Made by a program: the position numbers and the translations under genes. Under the pieces are notes generated by a model. That model was not told where the DNA came from. It saw nothing but the letters and a program-made list of their open reading frames with translations, and ran no database searches. Below are positions 24,664-38,189 of a stretch of DNA of 64,000 bases, one piece after another; positions within the stretch are counted from its first letter, which is position 1; every line of letters starts with the position of its first letter. Source of the DNA: Cardiocondyla obscurior (lineage: Eukaryota > Arthropoda > Insecta > Hymenoptera > Formicidae); contig NC_091887.1 of assembly GCF_019399895.1 (NCBI RefSeq), positions 744,001-808,000 on the forward strand, in the 5' to 3' direction.

Positions 24664-27600
24664 CGACGTGACAAGTCAGCCATTCAGAATTCATTCTCCG
24701 GTTACATACCGAACTTCTCTTCGTTCGTTCTAACGCGAGTATTGACTTTTGCGGTCAGACACCATTTCTCAAAAAAGCAAAAAAGCTCTATGTAATTATT
24801 TTAAAGAGCTAAGTCTATATAACAAATTTAAAAAAAATCCCGGAATATTAAAATTGTGGGAAATTAATTTAAAATAAAATATTAAATTGGATTAATTACT
24901 AATATTATTAAAAGTCGCGCGGTTATTGAGACGCCGTTATGAAATCGTTCGGCATAAAACGGCGAGTAAAGTTTATATTCACCGTGGTCTATTCGGCAAA
25001 ATGTTAACCGTCCGTCAAAATTGCTAAGCGAGGCGCAAAACCGCGAGATGCTGCTTGTTGTAACATTCAGCACGTGCGACCCACTTGTCGGCGGTAGATG
25101 ATGAGGAAGGATCCCCCAGGACTGGCGGAACATTCTGGAGACAAATGTGCCTCGCGCAAGCCTCTGCGAGACGAATTCCGCGCATTTCTTCCGGGTTGGG
25201 AAATCCTCGATTAGAAGTCGGAAAAACCGAGGAATTCTTAAGTATACGGGTATTAATGCACGGCGGTCGAGGAGCATACATCGCGCGTCTTCTAACACAA
25301 GCTTGAACTTGCCCTCCGGAAATTCGATGAGGAGACGTCGCGTCGTGAAATTTTCAATATCGCGTGCTTCTACGCTCGCGTACACATGCAGATGTCGATT
25401 TAATAATACACCGATCATCCTCTCAACCTGTAACGGCTGAACTTTACAAAAAGCATTTATTAAACGAGTCTCGGGCGAATCGGAGTCTCGCTAGGAGTCA
25501 TTAGAGCGGGAAAGCGGGGAAATGTTGCGCGACACTTAGCACGCGCGCCCCATTTTCCCGTAATGGACGACGAGAAAGGGCTCGTAAGACCGAAGGGTTG
25601 CCCGGGTAGTAGCGTGTAGTTACATAAAAGCCGACGTGTACGCTCGCGACGGAATGCTTAACCGGGATCCAAGTTCCCTTTGGACGTGAGAGAATATGAT
25701 ACACCGTATATAGAGTGCCTCGAATAAGCGTGCAACATTGATGAAACGCGGAGTCGGAAACGAGTAATAATGTGCTTGAAATCTAAGAACTCCTTAGCTT
25801 CTCGAGACCCCGATTTGCCTCACTTCCGACGGTCTCGTCTTGAAATTTTCCGAATTTTTAACATTGACGTAATTTTACATTCTTAGACATTGAATTCTCC
25901 GCTCTTTTTTTTCTTTTTTTTTTCTTTAATATATTTTTTTATTTTTTGGTTTTCTTGAAATTAAAATTCCAAAAATTCTCATCACGATCACGTACACGAG
26001 CTCTCGAGTTATTTTTATTTTCGTCGATATCCTCGTATTGTTTCTTTTTTTATTTCTTTTTTTTACCGCGTGTTGATAGGAGAAAGGGTGCAGAATGGAA
26101 CAAAGAAAATCCCGCATAACTTAATGTCACTGTGTAATTTCGCGAGACGGCGATTTTTTTTGCAGAATTTTGCGTTCCATAAAAATTGCGCCGCGCCTTG
26201 TTCCGGGGCATTCTGCCGTGATAATCGTTATCCTTCGTCGGAATACAGGTGTTCCTGCACCCACCGCTTCTTTCCACCCTCCCCCCTCCCCCTCGACGGG
26301 ATTCGCAGCGGCGGCCGGGGCGCGGGCGGGTCGGGGAGGGAAACGGGACAGAGAGAATTCTTCAGGAGAGTCGAGAAGGTCGTTTAACGACATGCCATAC
26401 TCTTCGTGCTTGGCATGCGGGCCTTATTATCCCCTGACAGAAGGCTTCCATAAGACGCTTCTTCCATGGAAATGGATGGAGATGTCCTCGCGAGAGGATA
26501 AAAGATCCCGCCGGTGCACCGGATTAGACCGTTCGTTTTTATCGTCCTATCGGATACATCTAGATGCTGAAAGCTCGCGGCTGCCCTTATCCTTCATTTT
26601 GATCCCCACAAAAGACTTGAATGGGACTTTATTATTATGAGATAGCTTTTGAGTAACATACAATGAATAACTATCCGCGACATTATAAATTAACCGCACG
26701 GAATAATAGATAAAAATTTTTATCACATAAAAATGCAAAGAGAGAAAAATATTGACGTGAAAGTATACATATATTAATATAAATGTATAATATATATGTA
26801 TGCGCGTATATGTACGTGGGCGGTAAATATTGCTGGCGGAGAATTCAGTCTCAAAGTATTTCATTTTCTATTTTATTTTTATTTTTTTTTATTTTTTTCG
26901 CAAAAAACTCGTCGGTCTTGAATGCTCTTTACTTTGCATAAACTTTATCAAAAGAAACTGTTAATGAAACCGTGGTTCTCTTGGCGGCAATTTATGGCGC
27001 GTCCCCGGCACGTTATAGTTAAAATTAAGCAATTCTTCTTAGAAAGGATGGAAAAAAGGGGACACTGTTCTTTCACGTCCGCGAATTTTTAAAAATCGAC
27101 GACGGGTTCTCGTTTACGGACCGGGAATTAATCGCTTATCCGATTACAGGAAATCTTCCCCGCGACGGGAGATCAGTCCTGAAAATGTCGGTGCTCGCGT
27201 AATCACGGTGTAGACCTTAACGAGCGCTTTTACGAGCTGCATCCTGCCCCCGTGACACCCGCCGTCGCGCCGTCCCATAAAGTCTTTCTTATCTTCTCGG
27301 AGTTTAAGGGGGGAGGGAGGGGGTAGGCGGGAGAGAATCTCTCACTTCACCCGGTGAAGCTGTGGCGGCGCGGCTGCACACTAATTAGATGATAATCGAG
27401 TGCAGTATCGTCGTACTTGGTGCACCGACGTGTTTGAAGCGAGACGTTTGCTCAATTTGCAACATCTTTCGACCACCGTGGAAAAAGAAGTTCCCGGGAC
27501 CCTGCCACGCTAGGCGGGGCTCTCTAATCACGCGATAATGAGGCGGTAATCCTAAAAGACGTACGAGAATTCCCACGGGGTGTACCGCGTCACCTAGCAA

Positions 27601-30600
27601 CCGTTTTCTACCGACGATGCCACGTGGCCGTTCGTTATCTCGCCGCTGGTTGTAACGAGGCCGACTTAACAGCGCGAGCACGTCATATAACGTTCGCGCG
27701 GCCCGCCGGGATGCCCCGTTTCCATTTGTCCTAATCAGCCATAAGTTCAGGATGCTGTTTGTAAGGCGTAATGAGAGTTGCCACTGGCTTGCCACGCCGC
27801 ATCTCTCGGTATTAACTACCTGAACCGCACTCTCGACTCGTAAGTTTCGCTGCAATTCACGGAGGTAACCCGAATTTCGAGATGTAATGGATACCGCCCG
27901 ACGGATTCCGGGGAAAACCGATATCTTATCTAATCCCTTTGGTAATAAAAGCGTCTATCTCGATAAGAGGCGCGTGAATTCTTCAAAGGCGCTCCCGCGC
28001 GATCGTATACGTCCTGAAAAGACTTTCTGATTAACTCGTGCCTCCATTCAGCATCAATTCCAAGGGCTCCGTTTTTATTTGAACTGTATTTATAAATCTT
28101 AATCGGATCGCCCGGCAAAAGAAACACATTCGCGAACGCGAGCGGAGAGCGAAACGAATTTGCGTATTCCCAATGCAGAACGTACTCTCGAAGGAGGATT
28201 ATTTGCCTTCAAGCTTGATCACCGAGCTTTGCTTATCGTCAGAGGCGACGATCGAGACGGGGCCGATGATCAAAGAACGACGCGTCTTTATCTATATAAT
28301 TATAGGCGCTTTGATGTTCTTTTTCTTTGTTTGCTATCGTAGCTCGGGCATGAATATCTTTATTAATCGCCGGCGGAATAACCGTGCGACGATCCGAGAC
28401 CTTTGATTATTTGATTGCCCGCCACATGGAAATCCATTATTTAATCTTCGCGGGGGAGGGGGGGGGAATGTTGGAAGAAGGGGGTCGCGGCACGCGGATG
28501 TTCCCACGGAGGGTGGCGGCAAAGTTCGTGGTTGTACTGGGAGCGTGTGAGTGCGCGGATCTGTGTTCTCCTACAAGTTTGAGCTACAGTGTCTAGCGTC
28601 CTATAATCCACGGTCGGATGCACCAACGTCAATTGGGATTCATCGCGTTTTGAGCTTAATTGAATTTTCTCTTTCGTCGGTATAATTACTCGGAACGGTG
28701 AAAATATATCGCAGTCGGCTCTTTCTCTCTCTGTCTCTCTCTTTCTCTCTCCCTCTTCCGCCTCCATTTTTCAATAACAATTAAAATAAACATCCAATCT
28801 ATATTTTATCGTATATTTCATCGGCGATCGATGCTTCAGAAATTACACGGCGACAACCGCGACATGCGATCGCGATATTCGTCTCTCGTGGTTAGTTTTA
28901 CTTTGCGACGGCGAATTGCCGCAAAATAGCATTCCAAGAAAATGGAAGGGACGGGAGGATGGAACGAGGCCCTTCGCTCGAAGAAACTATTGCGTGGCTC
29001 CTTGATATTCTCGCGAGGAACTCGGACCACGGGGCTCGAGCTTAAACGCGGCGTATCGCCCTTCGTTTTCACGCAAATCGCGCATTACCCGACCGACGAG
29101 ATTGCCGCCACGCAACCGCTTGATTTAGATTCCTCGAGAGGATATTGCACGTTCCCGGTTCTAATCGGCCGCGAATTCGCGCGGCCCCTTCGCCCTTCGC
29201 CCTCCCCTTTCCCCTCGCGGGAGTTCGTTCTTTCTCGGCGCGGCAATTATTTTAACGGCCCGGAAACTTTCGTGGCTGAAACCGATAAACGCTTGACAAT
29301 GTCGAATTATGTACTATTACTTTCCGACTATTACCGCCGGCTGTTCGACGGCAATCACATTAGTTCTTGACCCGAGAACGATAACGCGGATAACCATTAG
29401 ACTCGCACACAGGCGTTTCTTGGCTGCAACATACCGTTAGATCGGGCCGCATCGCCTTAATGCTTGAAAATGCCAGACTGAAATCGCATTACCTTCCCAT
29501 TTTAACAATTACTGTTGTTACAACATTTAAGGGCGATAAATAATTCCTCGCCTTTCCGTTTAACCATACTCGCATATATCTCGAAAGTATTACGCGGATT
29601 ATCTCGTGTCGTCACAATCGCTTTGAAATGCGCGAACGCATAAATATCCACCATCGCGTTCTACCGGCTTTTAACTTCGATTTATTTCTTGAGTTCGGTC
29701 TTTTTTTATCATTCGCAGCTTTAAAGCACTCGATACGTCGAAACGCGATAAACTCGGCTCGCGTCGCTTAAGCCGCGGGATCGCCTCATTTGTGAGGTCA
29801 CTCGCCGGAATAAACGGCGGAAATGTTCCCTCGGCTTCCCCCATTTTTATTTTTGTTTTTTTCTTTTTCTTTTTTTTTTATCTTCCCTTCTTTCTTCGTT
29901 TTTTTGTGCGCACTGCGGGGGAAATTACATATCGAGAAACCGTCGAATCCGCTCGCAACGGTTCTTTTATTGGTAGAGTAAGCGCGCTCGAATCCGCCCG
30001 CGTCGCCGAAGGTTTTGACGAGAGAGAGAGCTTTCCCTGTCGAATCGAGAGGCCTGCCGTTCGCCATCCGCTCTCACGCCCGAAAGCTCGGATAGCTCGT
30101 TCGCTCACGAAGAGCTTTTCTCGCAATCGGCAACCAAAGGAAATGGCAGCGCGGCTAACCGACCGTCGTCGCTTGTATTTCTCGATATTTTCCCTCCGAG
30201 ACATTAATTTTTGTGACATTATTTGGAAACCTTTTTTTTTTTTTCTATCGCTTTTTTCTTCTTCCTCTTTTGGATATTTTGCGAAAAATATTATTTATTT
30301 AATCCATAATTTTGAACCGAGCTTCTTGTAATATTTTAATAGCAACAAAACTTACGCGTCGCGTTTCATCATTTTTGCATATTCATAAAGTGAACATGGA
30401 TTAATTATTAATTCTCAACACGCTGTATTTCGCGTCGAAAATATCAGTCGAGATCTTTTTCGGGGAAAAAAAAAAAAAAAAGGGTTTCCAACTTGAGTTT
30501 ATTTTTTTTTTAACAAGACCGTTGCCGCTAATTGTACTAACTCCTTTTGTAAATGTTAATTTATTCTACGGCCGACGTAGACAAAGAGCCACTTCGCTTG

Positions 30601-31106
30601 ACCAGTATTCGCTTTAAACCAACGGAACAGCTCAGGATTCTCGCCGATTCCTATCTCGTCTTCTTCGGGATGGCATCCCCTTGAGCGCCCTTTGAAGTCA
30701 TTCTTTTCCATTTCCACGGTGCCACAGGCCCGTTTGAGCCCTTTACATACCCTCACGCTCCGTATGCAGGCTTTATTTGTGCAGGCTGATAGAGAGGAGC
30801 TCCATAAGGCGATCGCGCGCACGGGCGCGGTTCGGGAGGGAGAAGAGAGGTTGCGCGAGGGTGGCCGCCCACCCAAAGCCTCGGGGGGTGGAAGGGCCGG
30901 GTTGAGTCGGTCGTTGAGGGCTGGAGGATGATGCCGTGGTCCCTGGATCGATCCCGGGGCTACGCCACACACTACCGTCACTACTACTATCGCTCGTACC
31001 GGCGCCCCGACCCGCTGCAACCGCCGAGCACTGGCTAACTACCCATCGCAGACATGCACGTACGTGTGTACATGTATGAATTGCTCAGCGTGCGTGATCC
31101 TGCACG
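24664..31106. other. no gene seen
   Basis: Contains TA-rich sequence at about 26760-26815, a CT-rich tract at 28719-28756, T runs near 25906, 26148, 29873 and 30232, an A16 run near 30466, and CpG-rich segments at about 26260-26370, 27230-27850 and 30800-31020 where long frames open on the minus strand (156 and 154 codons). I judged those frames to be chance; see the rejected list. A possible plus-strand acceptor TTTTTTTTGCAG ends at about 26164 with a weak GTGTTC donor near 26248; too poor to call. Confidence 0.55.
28719..28756. repeat. CT-rich microsatellite
   Basis: An imperfect CT/CTTT repeat of about 38 bp. It could act as a polypyrimidine tract, but no AG followed by an open exon is evident downstream. 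Confidence 0.8.
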
Positions 31107-31131
31107 CGAGCGTGTCGTCGCGACACGCTCG
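31107..31131. repeat. 25-bp hairpin-forming inverted repeat
   Basis: Arms CGAGCGTGTCG and CGACACGCTCG are perfect reverse complements (11 bp) around a TCG loop. The motif AGCGTGTC recurs directly after the right arm. It lies in a segment rich in ACGTG/CACGC words. Role unknown. Confidence 0.8.
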
Positions 31132-31928
31132 AGCGTGTCACGCGTGTGCGCCGACTCATGCATAGATATCAAGTGCACGCGTCCCGGGGGTAGACGGGGA
31201 ATTCCCGGCACCATCACCACCGCCGACGCCGACACCGTCGCGTGTACATGCGCGGGTATTAATGGTGTAGTAGAGGGTGTGAATGTTTTACGTGCGTGTC
31301 GAGTTTAACTCTGGTAAAGTGGATGGATGAATAGATAGATGGATAGGAAGGGTATTATGATAAAGAAATTATGCTAATGAAGATATTACAAAGAAATTGC
31401 GAACTGCCGGTGTCGCACGGCTTTCGGTATTTAATCTTTGTTCGCCGGAGACAATGGCGCATACCGCCGGAGGTATTAAATATTTAAAATGGAAATGAAA
31501 TACTTGTATAGAATAGAGAGGGAGGAGAGAAAAAGCGATATAGAGTACAATTAAATATTTAAATATCAAAATGGAGGAACTTAGAGCGCATTAAAGATTA
31601 AAATTTAATTTGAATATATTTTTCTGCTCAAAGTGGAAAGGCCGACCGGGTCCGCAAGCTTTCTCATTTTTAAATTACTACAGTTCCCACGCGCGCCTTC
31701 TGCGGGGAATAATCCAGATGCTGGAGAAGCAGGTGTTCTTCGACTCGGATACGTAATTCCCCGCTTTCCTTCTCCTCTATTGCGAGCAGAAATTCCGAGC
31801 CATTCACCGTCCGATCTCGGATTTCGAATCCGCTGATCGAGCGGTATTTTGAGACGCTTTGATCATCGCGTCCATCTTTACGTCTAAGTTGTTGTCGGTC
31901 TATTTTTTTTTTATTTCTTTTGTCTTTT

Positions 31929-31959
31929 GAAAGAGAGAGAAAGAGAGAGAGAGAGAAGG
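31929..31959. repeat. GA-rich microsatellite
   Basis: An imperfect GA/GAAA repeat of about 31 bp next to a T-rich tract. Simple sequence. Confidence 0.85.
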
Positions 31960-34900
31960 ATGCTGGGATACGCGCAACGTGACACGCGGATTGTGGCGAT
32001 AAATAGCTGAATGACAAGTTAATTTCGGGATGTCGAGATGTCCCGTCTAAATTCTTAGAGATAATATCGACGAGTTTATAGCCGACGTTAATGAGGCGCG
32101 CGTTCGCGTCGTCGAAAACGGATAACCTTTATCCATTTCCGTATTATTAGTTAACAAAGAAGCTTTTAGCTTCTTAAAGGGTTAATCTCGAAGTCCCTCA
32201 AGATTGTCTCCTCGTCCGAGAAGAAAAACTTTGCGGCGGACTAACTTCACGACATCGGCATAATGAATATTGATGATGAACGTAAATATTTTCGCGTGTC
32301 ACTCAGAGAAGCCGCAATGGAGTTAACATTATTTTAATATATTGGTTTTTAATTTCTTTTACAAGACAATGATATCCATGGTGTCGCCTGTAACGATTCG
32401 TTTCGCGTTCTTAGCTTCCTCAAGTCCGACGTAATCTCAAAAATTGGCCGTCTCTCCGGTCTAGCGCATAAAAAATTTATGCGGACCTCGAAATTTTCTT
32501 GCCGAGGTGGGAATGTCGGTCGGATTTGCCCCTTCCCCTCCCCGCCCGTCCCGACGTTATTACGTGACATGCTTCGAAACGCGAGAGATCGACCCGCACG
32601 AGGGCGGAATAAGTCGGCGGCGAGAATTTCCGGCATTAAGTCGCTGCTAATTCCCACGAAGACAATAACACTTCTTCTTGGCGGGCGTCGCACTAAGCCC
32701 TGACCGAGCCATTTCGTGGTTCAGGCTGTCGGAGAAGTTACCTCATATTTATCGCGGCCGTCGCGTAGAATGTGGACGGAGAGCGTCATGAGAGCGTCCG
32801 CTCTACCTCTCGAGTTTTAACACAGAATTATTTATCTCCTTTCGTTTACCGGATAAAAATCCGTGTGACGCGCCGAGCTGCTGATAATTCTACATAAATA
32901 TGCATCGCCGCAAAATCGACGGCGGAGCTTCCGTACGAAGCTATCGACTTCGTTGAATTAAAAATGATTAGGCTCCGTTTCGAAGGATTACCGTCGCGCA
33001 ATAAACGCTAACGTTCACGAGGCCGCGATCACTGAGCCGAGAGATGAAAGCGGGCGCGTCCATCGAAGCATTATTCATTCGCTTTGCCGTACTCCGCCGC
33101 GGGTTACTTAACGACTCCAATTTCGAATCCTTCCCTCCGTTACTTTCGATGAACTTGGACAGCAACGCTAATTAACAAAACGATATTTCCGCGAGTTTTA
33201 CGAAGATGTTAGATAAGTGATGCGGCAAGGGACGGCGGGGGAGTGTAATTCCGCAGGGACAAGTCCGACAGAGAGAGAATTCCGTGAACACACCGCGAAT
33301 CGCAATCGCTCGCGGCTTTCGCGGCGACCAGATCGAAACTTCGTCGCGAAACTTATGCGACGTGGAATTGCGGTGCTCGCCGTCGCGCGAGAAACCACCA
33401 TCTTTCGATGTGTAGTTCGGTAAGAGGATTTCCGCCTTTGCGCGAGCGATGCACGCCAGGCGCGTTCAATTTTCTGCTTTTGTCCGCTCCTAATTACGAA
33501 TTTCGTAGCTGTAACGTTGTTAGAAGTTGACGCACGCTCGCGCCTCGCCTCGCTCGCGCGGTTCCGACATTTGCGTTTTCCCTGTTAATTCGCTTAATAA
33601 TATAATTTACATCGTAATAAACCTTTCACTCGGCGCCGTAAACTTCATCCGATATTTCTTTGTGCGCCGGATAATTTAGCGCTCGTAAGGAGCTTGTCCT
33701 ACCCCGCTGATTAATGACGGCGCATTAAATAATTTACGCTCATGTAACCCGGCGTCTCGCGTAATTTATAGGCGTATCAATAAAATGTTAATAAACTTCC
33801 GCGCGTCTGGCGATTATTAGGGAGCGATCGGCGCGTCGGCTCGAAGTAACGAGAGCCAGCTTTTAATCTGCGAACCCCCTGACTTCTCGACACTTCGCCA
33901 TGCCGTCTTTATTGAGTTAAGCAAGGCGGATTATCAGGAGCGATACACTTCAGCCCGGCAGTCCGCATAGTCGAGCGGGGGCGTGCTAGATAGCGGCAGT
34001 CTGCTTCATTATCTAATTTAGTACCACCCCCGAGGACGCTTGCGGCACATCGGCTAACCCATTCGATCCTTTTTCGCCCCCCAAGGCTCGAGGGACCTGA
34101 GATAATTTAAGTCGCATCGAGCGGGAAGCTCGCTGGCGAACGAACTTAAATATCTAAATTTCGCCGCCACCTCCCGAGGAGAAATTCGACGAGCCGTCGT
34201 TTCTCTCGCTATATATCTCGTAAAAAAAAAACCCGAGCACGTCGCTTTTTTTTTTTTTTAGGTGAATAATCGAGGAGAGTAAAGGTCTGTAGTCTATCTC
34301 GTATCTCCCTGGCCGTCCAGCTTCCACCCTCGTCTCTCCCTGTGAGCGAGTATCATGGAAGCTGGCAGGCGCGCGGTGGGAAATTTGCGGTCAGAATATC
34401 GAAATGCCGAAAGCGCTCCTACCGGAGGATGTTAATTAGTTTATTTTCCCGTCGGCGGAACAGTGTCCCGATTATTGACTTTATTTTGAATCGCGGGTTA
34501 CTCCGATCGACCGTGTAATATCCACCGGCTTCTCTATCATAGGCAAACGTAAATATTAACATAGCGTCGTCAAACACGGTCTATTTTCCAGTCACGAGTC
34601 GTCCGAGAGTAAAGATAAAGGTGAGAAGAGGACCCGCCGGGGTGAAACTCCGCGGGAAATTTACGTGGGAAATTAATTGCCGCGCAAGAAACATAATTTT
34701 TAAAAGGAATAAATTTTCGTTAAAACTTGGTAAACTGTAAATTTTAATCTAACTATTTCCCCGGCAGGCAGAATTAAATTTAAATAAAATAAGAACGGGA
34801 GAGCGTAAGATCCGGGGAGGGAACATTAACAAGTCGCGTGTGGAGCTGTTAAACGGTAATTCGGTCACTCACGTGAGTCGCATCAACAACGAGCGTTCCA

Positions 34901-35156
34901 GTTAGACGAATCTCGGTAGCCGGGGAAGTCAAAGGCGATTCAATGCGACATAGACGTTTATTGGATGCCGCGGATGGCAGCGAGGTATGAGGCAACGGCG
35001 AGAATACGTACACGAATACGTGCACCAATACGTTGCACCAATGTCGCAATTTAAGGAAAATTCGCGGATCTGTTTATCAATGCATGTCGCTTTCGACTGA
35101 CATTTATTGAGGAATAAAATACAGCGGTTCTTCCTAACGAAAGGCATAATCTTTAT

Positions 35157-35176
35157 TCAGGGAACTAGTTCCCTGA
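35157..35176. repeat. perfect 20-bp palindrome
   Basis: TCAGGGAACTAGTTCCCTGA reads the same on both strands with no spacer. The symmetry ends at both sides. It could be a dimeric protein site or a chance palindrome; nothing adjacent decides. Confidence 0.85.
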
Positions 35177-37692
35177 GAACATTAAGCGCGCACGTGGAAA
35201 CTCATTATTCCGTGCAGTATTTTCCCGCTAATTTCATTAAGCCCCCGCCCCGAAGCAAGTTCTTGCGTTCCAAGTACGATGACTGGTAACCACCAATTAA
35301 GTTGCCAGTCGATTCCAGCCTGTTTCGCAGTTGCGCAACCGACTGTATTGCACTTAATAAATCTGCTGCAGCACTGCAGCACGATTCGCTCGCGGATCAT
35401 TGCTTTCGCTGCATAAAGAATTTTCGAATTGCATTTCCGCGGTCCCGCTCATCCTAGTTACATTCGTAAGCACACGACTGTTTCGAGAAGAACTTTTTTA
35501 ATCCGATTTTTCCCGTATTATTCTTGTTTTTATTTTCCATTTCTTTATTTTATTTTATTTTTTCTGAAGATATTCCGCGATAAAGGAGAATAGAATTTTT
35601 ACAATATTACGATGAAGCTTTACATGGTATTCGCATTCCACGTCTTTTTAAAAATTATTTAATCAGCGGGCGCGGTATTAAATCTTGAATCGTCGACGGG
35701 GAAGCTCCAGGGCGCGGCTTTGAACCACACGTGCATTTGTATTTCGCAGTAACTCGCTTATGAAGCTGAGTACGTGTCTGCGTGCATCCATTTCTACGGG
35801 CAAATGGCGAACACGATTTCCGAGCATAATTTCCTCGGATTACGTTAAATCCGAACCCAAGGTTGCATTTTACCGTAGGAGAGCACCGCCGAGCTCCCGG
35901 CGCCGAAGTTGCGGAGTCGCCGTACCGAAAATAAAATACAATGGTAACGTAATCAAGTTTGCGGCGTCGGATAAATATTTAAAATCCGAAAAATTATGTC
36001 CGACGATAATTAAACAAACAGTTTTGGGGCACAAAGTAATCTCGCGTTATCGCGGAGCTCTCGGACACGGATTTCGGCCCTCCCGTATCACGGGTAAATA
36101 AATTAAGCGTATAACGATATCGTTGTGTCTCATAAACATGTTAATTATCTTTATATATTGCGTGCTTTTAATTGCGCTTTTCGAAATTTCGAAATTATAA
36201 AGTACAGTAATAAAATAAATATAATGGAAACGTCCGCGCGCGCATACCCACACGCCCTCGCTCGCTAAGGAGATAATTAAAATAATAGCACTCATAATAA
36301 ATAACTGAAGGTTCGTTGAAATGTAGAATCACCGAGTGGAAATTATCGATCAGTTAGTAAATTGTTATCACGGATGGACGATTATTAACGGCCATGTTGC
36401 ATCATTACCAGCTTGTTGACGGATCAGCTATACCTCTCTCGGCTTGTAAATCTGGCTATAGCTGTCGAGGAGCAATAATACAATTACAAACTATTGCGCC
36501 AGTTCCAGTGATTTACTATTTGGATTATTGCAGATTTGCATATCCGGCGACATCGATACGCTATCGAAAGCGCCCATTACTGAATTTTCCAGCGGCGCGA
36601 TAGTTTTACGCGCGCGCCCGGCGTAAGCACGGGCGCGAATAGATAAAGGGTAAATTCGGGGGAGTAATAATTCAATTAGCAACGGGCGTTAGAAAATTGA
36701 GGATCGCGCAAATCATTTTATATGCTCGCCGACACGATTGAATAAATGATACGCATTGCGGAAATTAGGCGCGGCTCATCCCGTAACTTCGACGCCGGCC
36801 GCGCGTCAAAGTTTTATATAAAACATTTATTTAACGTGTCAATCTCGAAAGCGGGGCTGCATGTGTGCATGCCGTTGAATTAAAAAAAAAAAAAAATGCT
36901 GTTGACACTGCGAAATAAATTTCGCGAGCGGATTGTATTTGCAGTATTTAATCGCAAAATTGCATGAGCGCCCGACGACTAATGCCGACGCCATTTCTGC
37001 ATGGCGCGTGTTATATCGGCGCTTTCGCGAATCCGATGATACGTCGATAATATTGTTAAGCTTCAAAAATCGCGCATCCCTGTTGACGTTGATAAACGAC
37101 TCGGGCCAAATAAATGCGAAATCCATAATCGGGCATTTACCCCGGTAAGCCTTGAAACAAAATTCGTGCCCGCACTGGTCGATCATTACGATAATTGAGT
37201 AAACATCGCATATAAATAAAACTAATTAGCGGACACACAAATTTACCGTTCAAATAATGAAGTCCGAAATGATCGACGTTTTCAAACAGGATCATCGGAT
37301 GTAGCTAAATATTGAGACAATCTGGGTCATCGTTATTAAAACTTTTAGCGCGCTCTTTAATTAGACCGACTTTGAGAGGGAGAGAGAGAGTAGTCTTAAA
37401 TAATAATCACCTCGAGACGATTTTCTAATTACAATCACTCGAAAATCTCAGCTTTTTGCAATTTAATAACGGTATTATTACGTGCTCGTGTCGTGTTTTA
37501 CCGGGACGGAATTTGAACGTCGGGATCGAATGGCTTAGGGATTTGAAGTACCGATATCTGCGAGCATTTCGTGCCATCGTACATCGTATGGTTCTTTCAA
37601 AGGTTGAGCTCTGTCTATATAGAATATAGTTGCGCGTATCTCTCATTGCTGTAATCCATCATCGAATCGAGTTTGAACAAACAGACGTAGTT

Positions 37693-37993
37693 TCATAACG
37701 AAACGAACGATCCGGCCGACTGCTTGCTTGGCGAAACGTTCTTCGCTGTGTTTCGCGATCGCGTTATTGCGCCCGTGTCGTTTCGTCTCATTAGAACGAT
37801 GCCGGGCAGTACGCAGCTCACGATGCGCATCGATCCGTCATCAAAGCCGCCCGCAATTCCGCCGAACAAAGTTGGACCGGATGATAGCTCCGGAGCGTCG
37901 GACTCGCTCGCGTCCACTACGGTCGTAAAGCCGGTGGCCGCGCGTATACACGGGCGACCGTTCTGTATGCCAACGTCATTTCCACGTGTGTAG
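37693..37993. other. GC-rich block open in several frames on both strands
   Basis: A CpG-rich 300-bp island inside AT-richer DNA. On the plus strand a frame with an ATG at 37800 reads MPGSTQLTMRIDPSSKPP and continues serine/proline-rich to a stop at 37991-37993. On the minus strand the same DNA reads through without a stop to 37693 and includes LFGGIAGGFDDGSMR and a VLPGIVLMRR stretch. Both look protein-like by eye, which is expected of antisense frames when codons are GC-rich. No splice signals or promoter settle which is real. It could be a first coding exon, a fragment of a transferred or decayed gene, or chance. Confidence 0.2.
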
Positions 37994-38155
37994 CTACATC
38001 GGATTACGCCGCGGTAGTTCCGATGTGCTCGTACAATCGAGATTTATCGGCCCTCTCTCGATGCCATCGCGCTCCTTATCGCACACCCCTATCTGTCCGC
38101 CGCAACTCGCCTCCTTTATTTACCTTCACTTTCCGCAAGAAGCTTTCTATTAGAT

Positions 38156-38156
<1 letters not shown>

Positions 38157-38186
<30 letters not shown>
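38157..38186. repeat. poly-T run (T30)
   Basis: The longest homopolymer in the window. It ends TTAAGGTGACG; the AAG after the run could mimic a splice acceptor, but no exon follows. Confidence 0.9.

Positions 38187-38189
<3 letters not shown>

Larger units (their letters stand above)
31132..37692. other. no gene seen
   Basis: Contains a GGAT/GATA tetranucleotide tract at about 31318-31348, a GA tract at 31929-31959, a short hairpin at 32157-32175 (AAGAAGCT, TTT loop, AGCTTCTT), a perfect palindrome ACTCACGTGAGT with an E-box core at 34867-34878, a longer palindrome at 35157-35176 (own entry), and an A14-type run near 36882. AT-rich and CpG-rich stretches alternate. No splice-flanked open segment was found that I would defend. 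Confidence 0.55.

Noticed and set aside
27385..27855. 156-codon minus-strand frame
   Set aside because: No family motif, no flanking splice signals and no start context. Its length is within the range of other chance frames in this window.
30556..31020. 154-codon minus-strand frame, protein-like near its end
   Set aside because: The first half is a proline/arginine-rich product of a GC-rich tract. I saw no splice sites or homologous copy in the window to support it.
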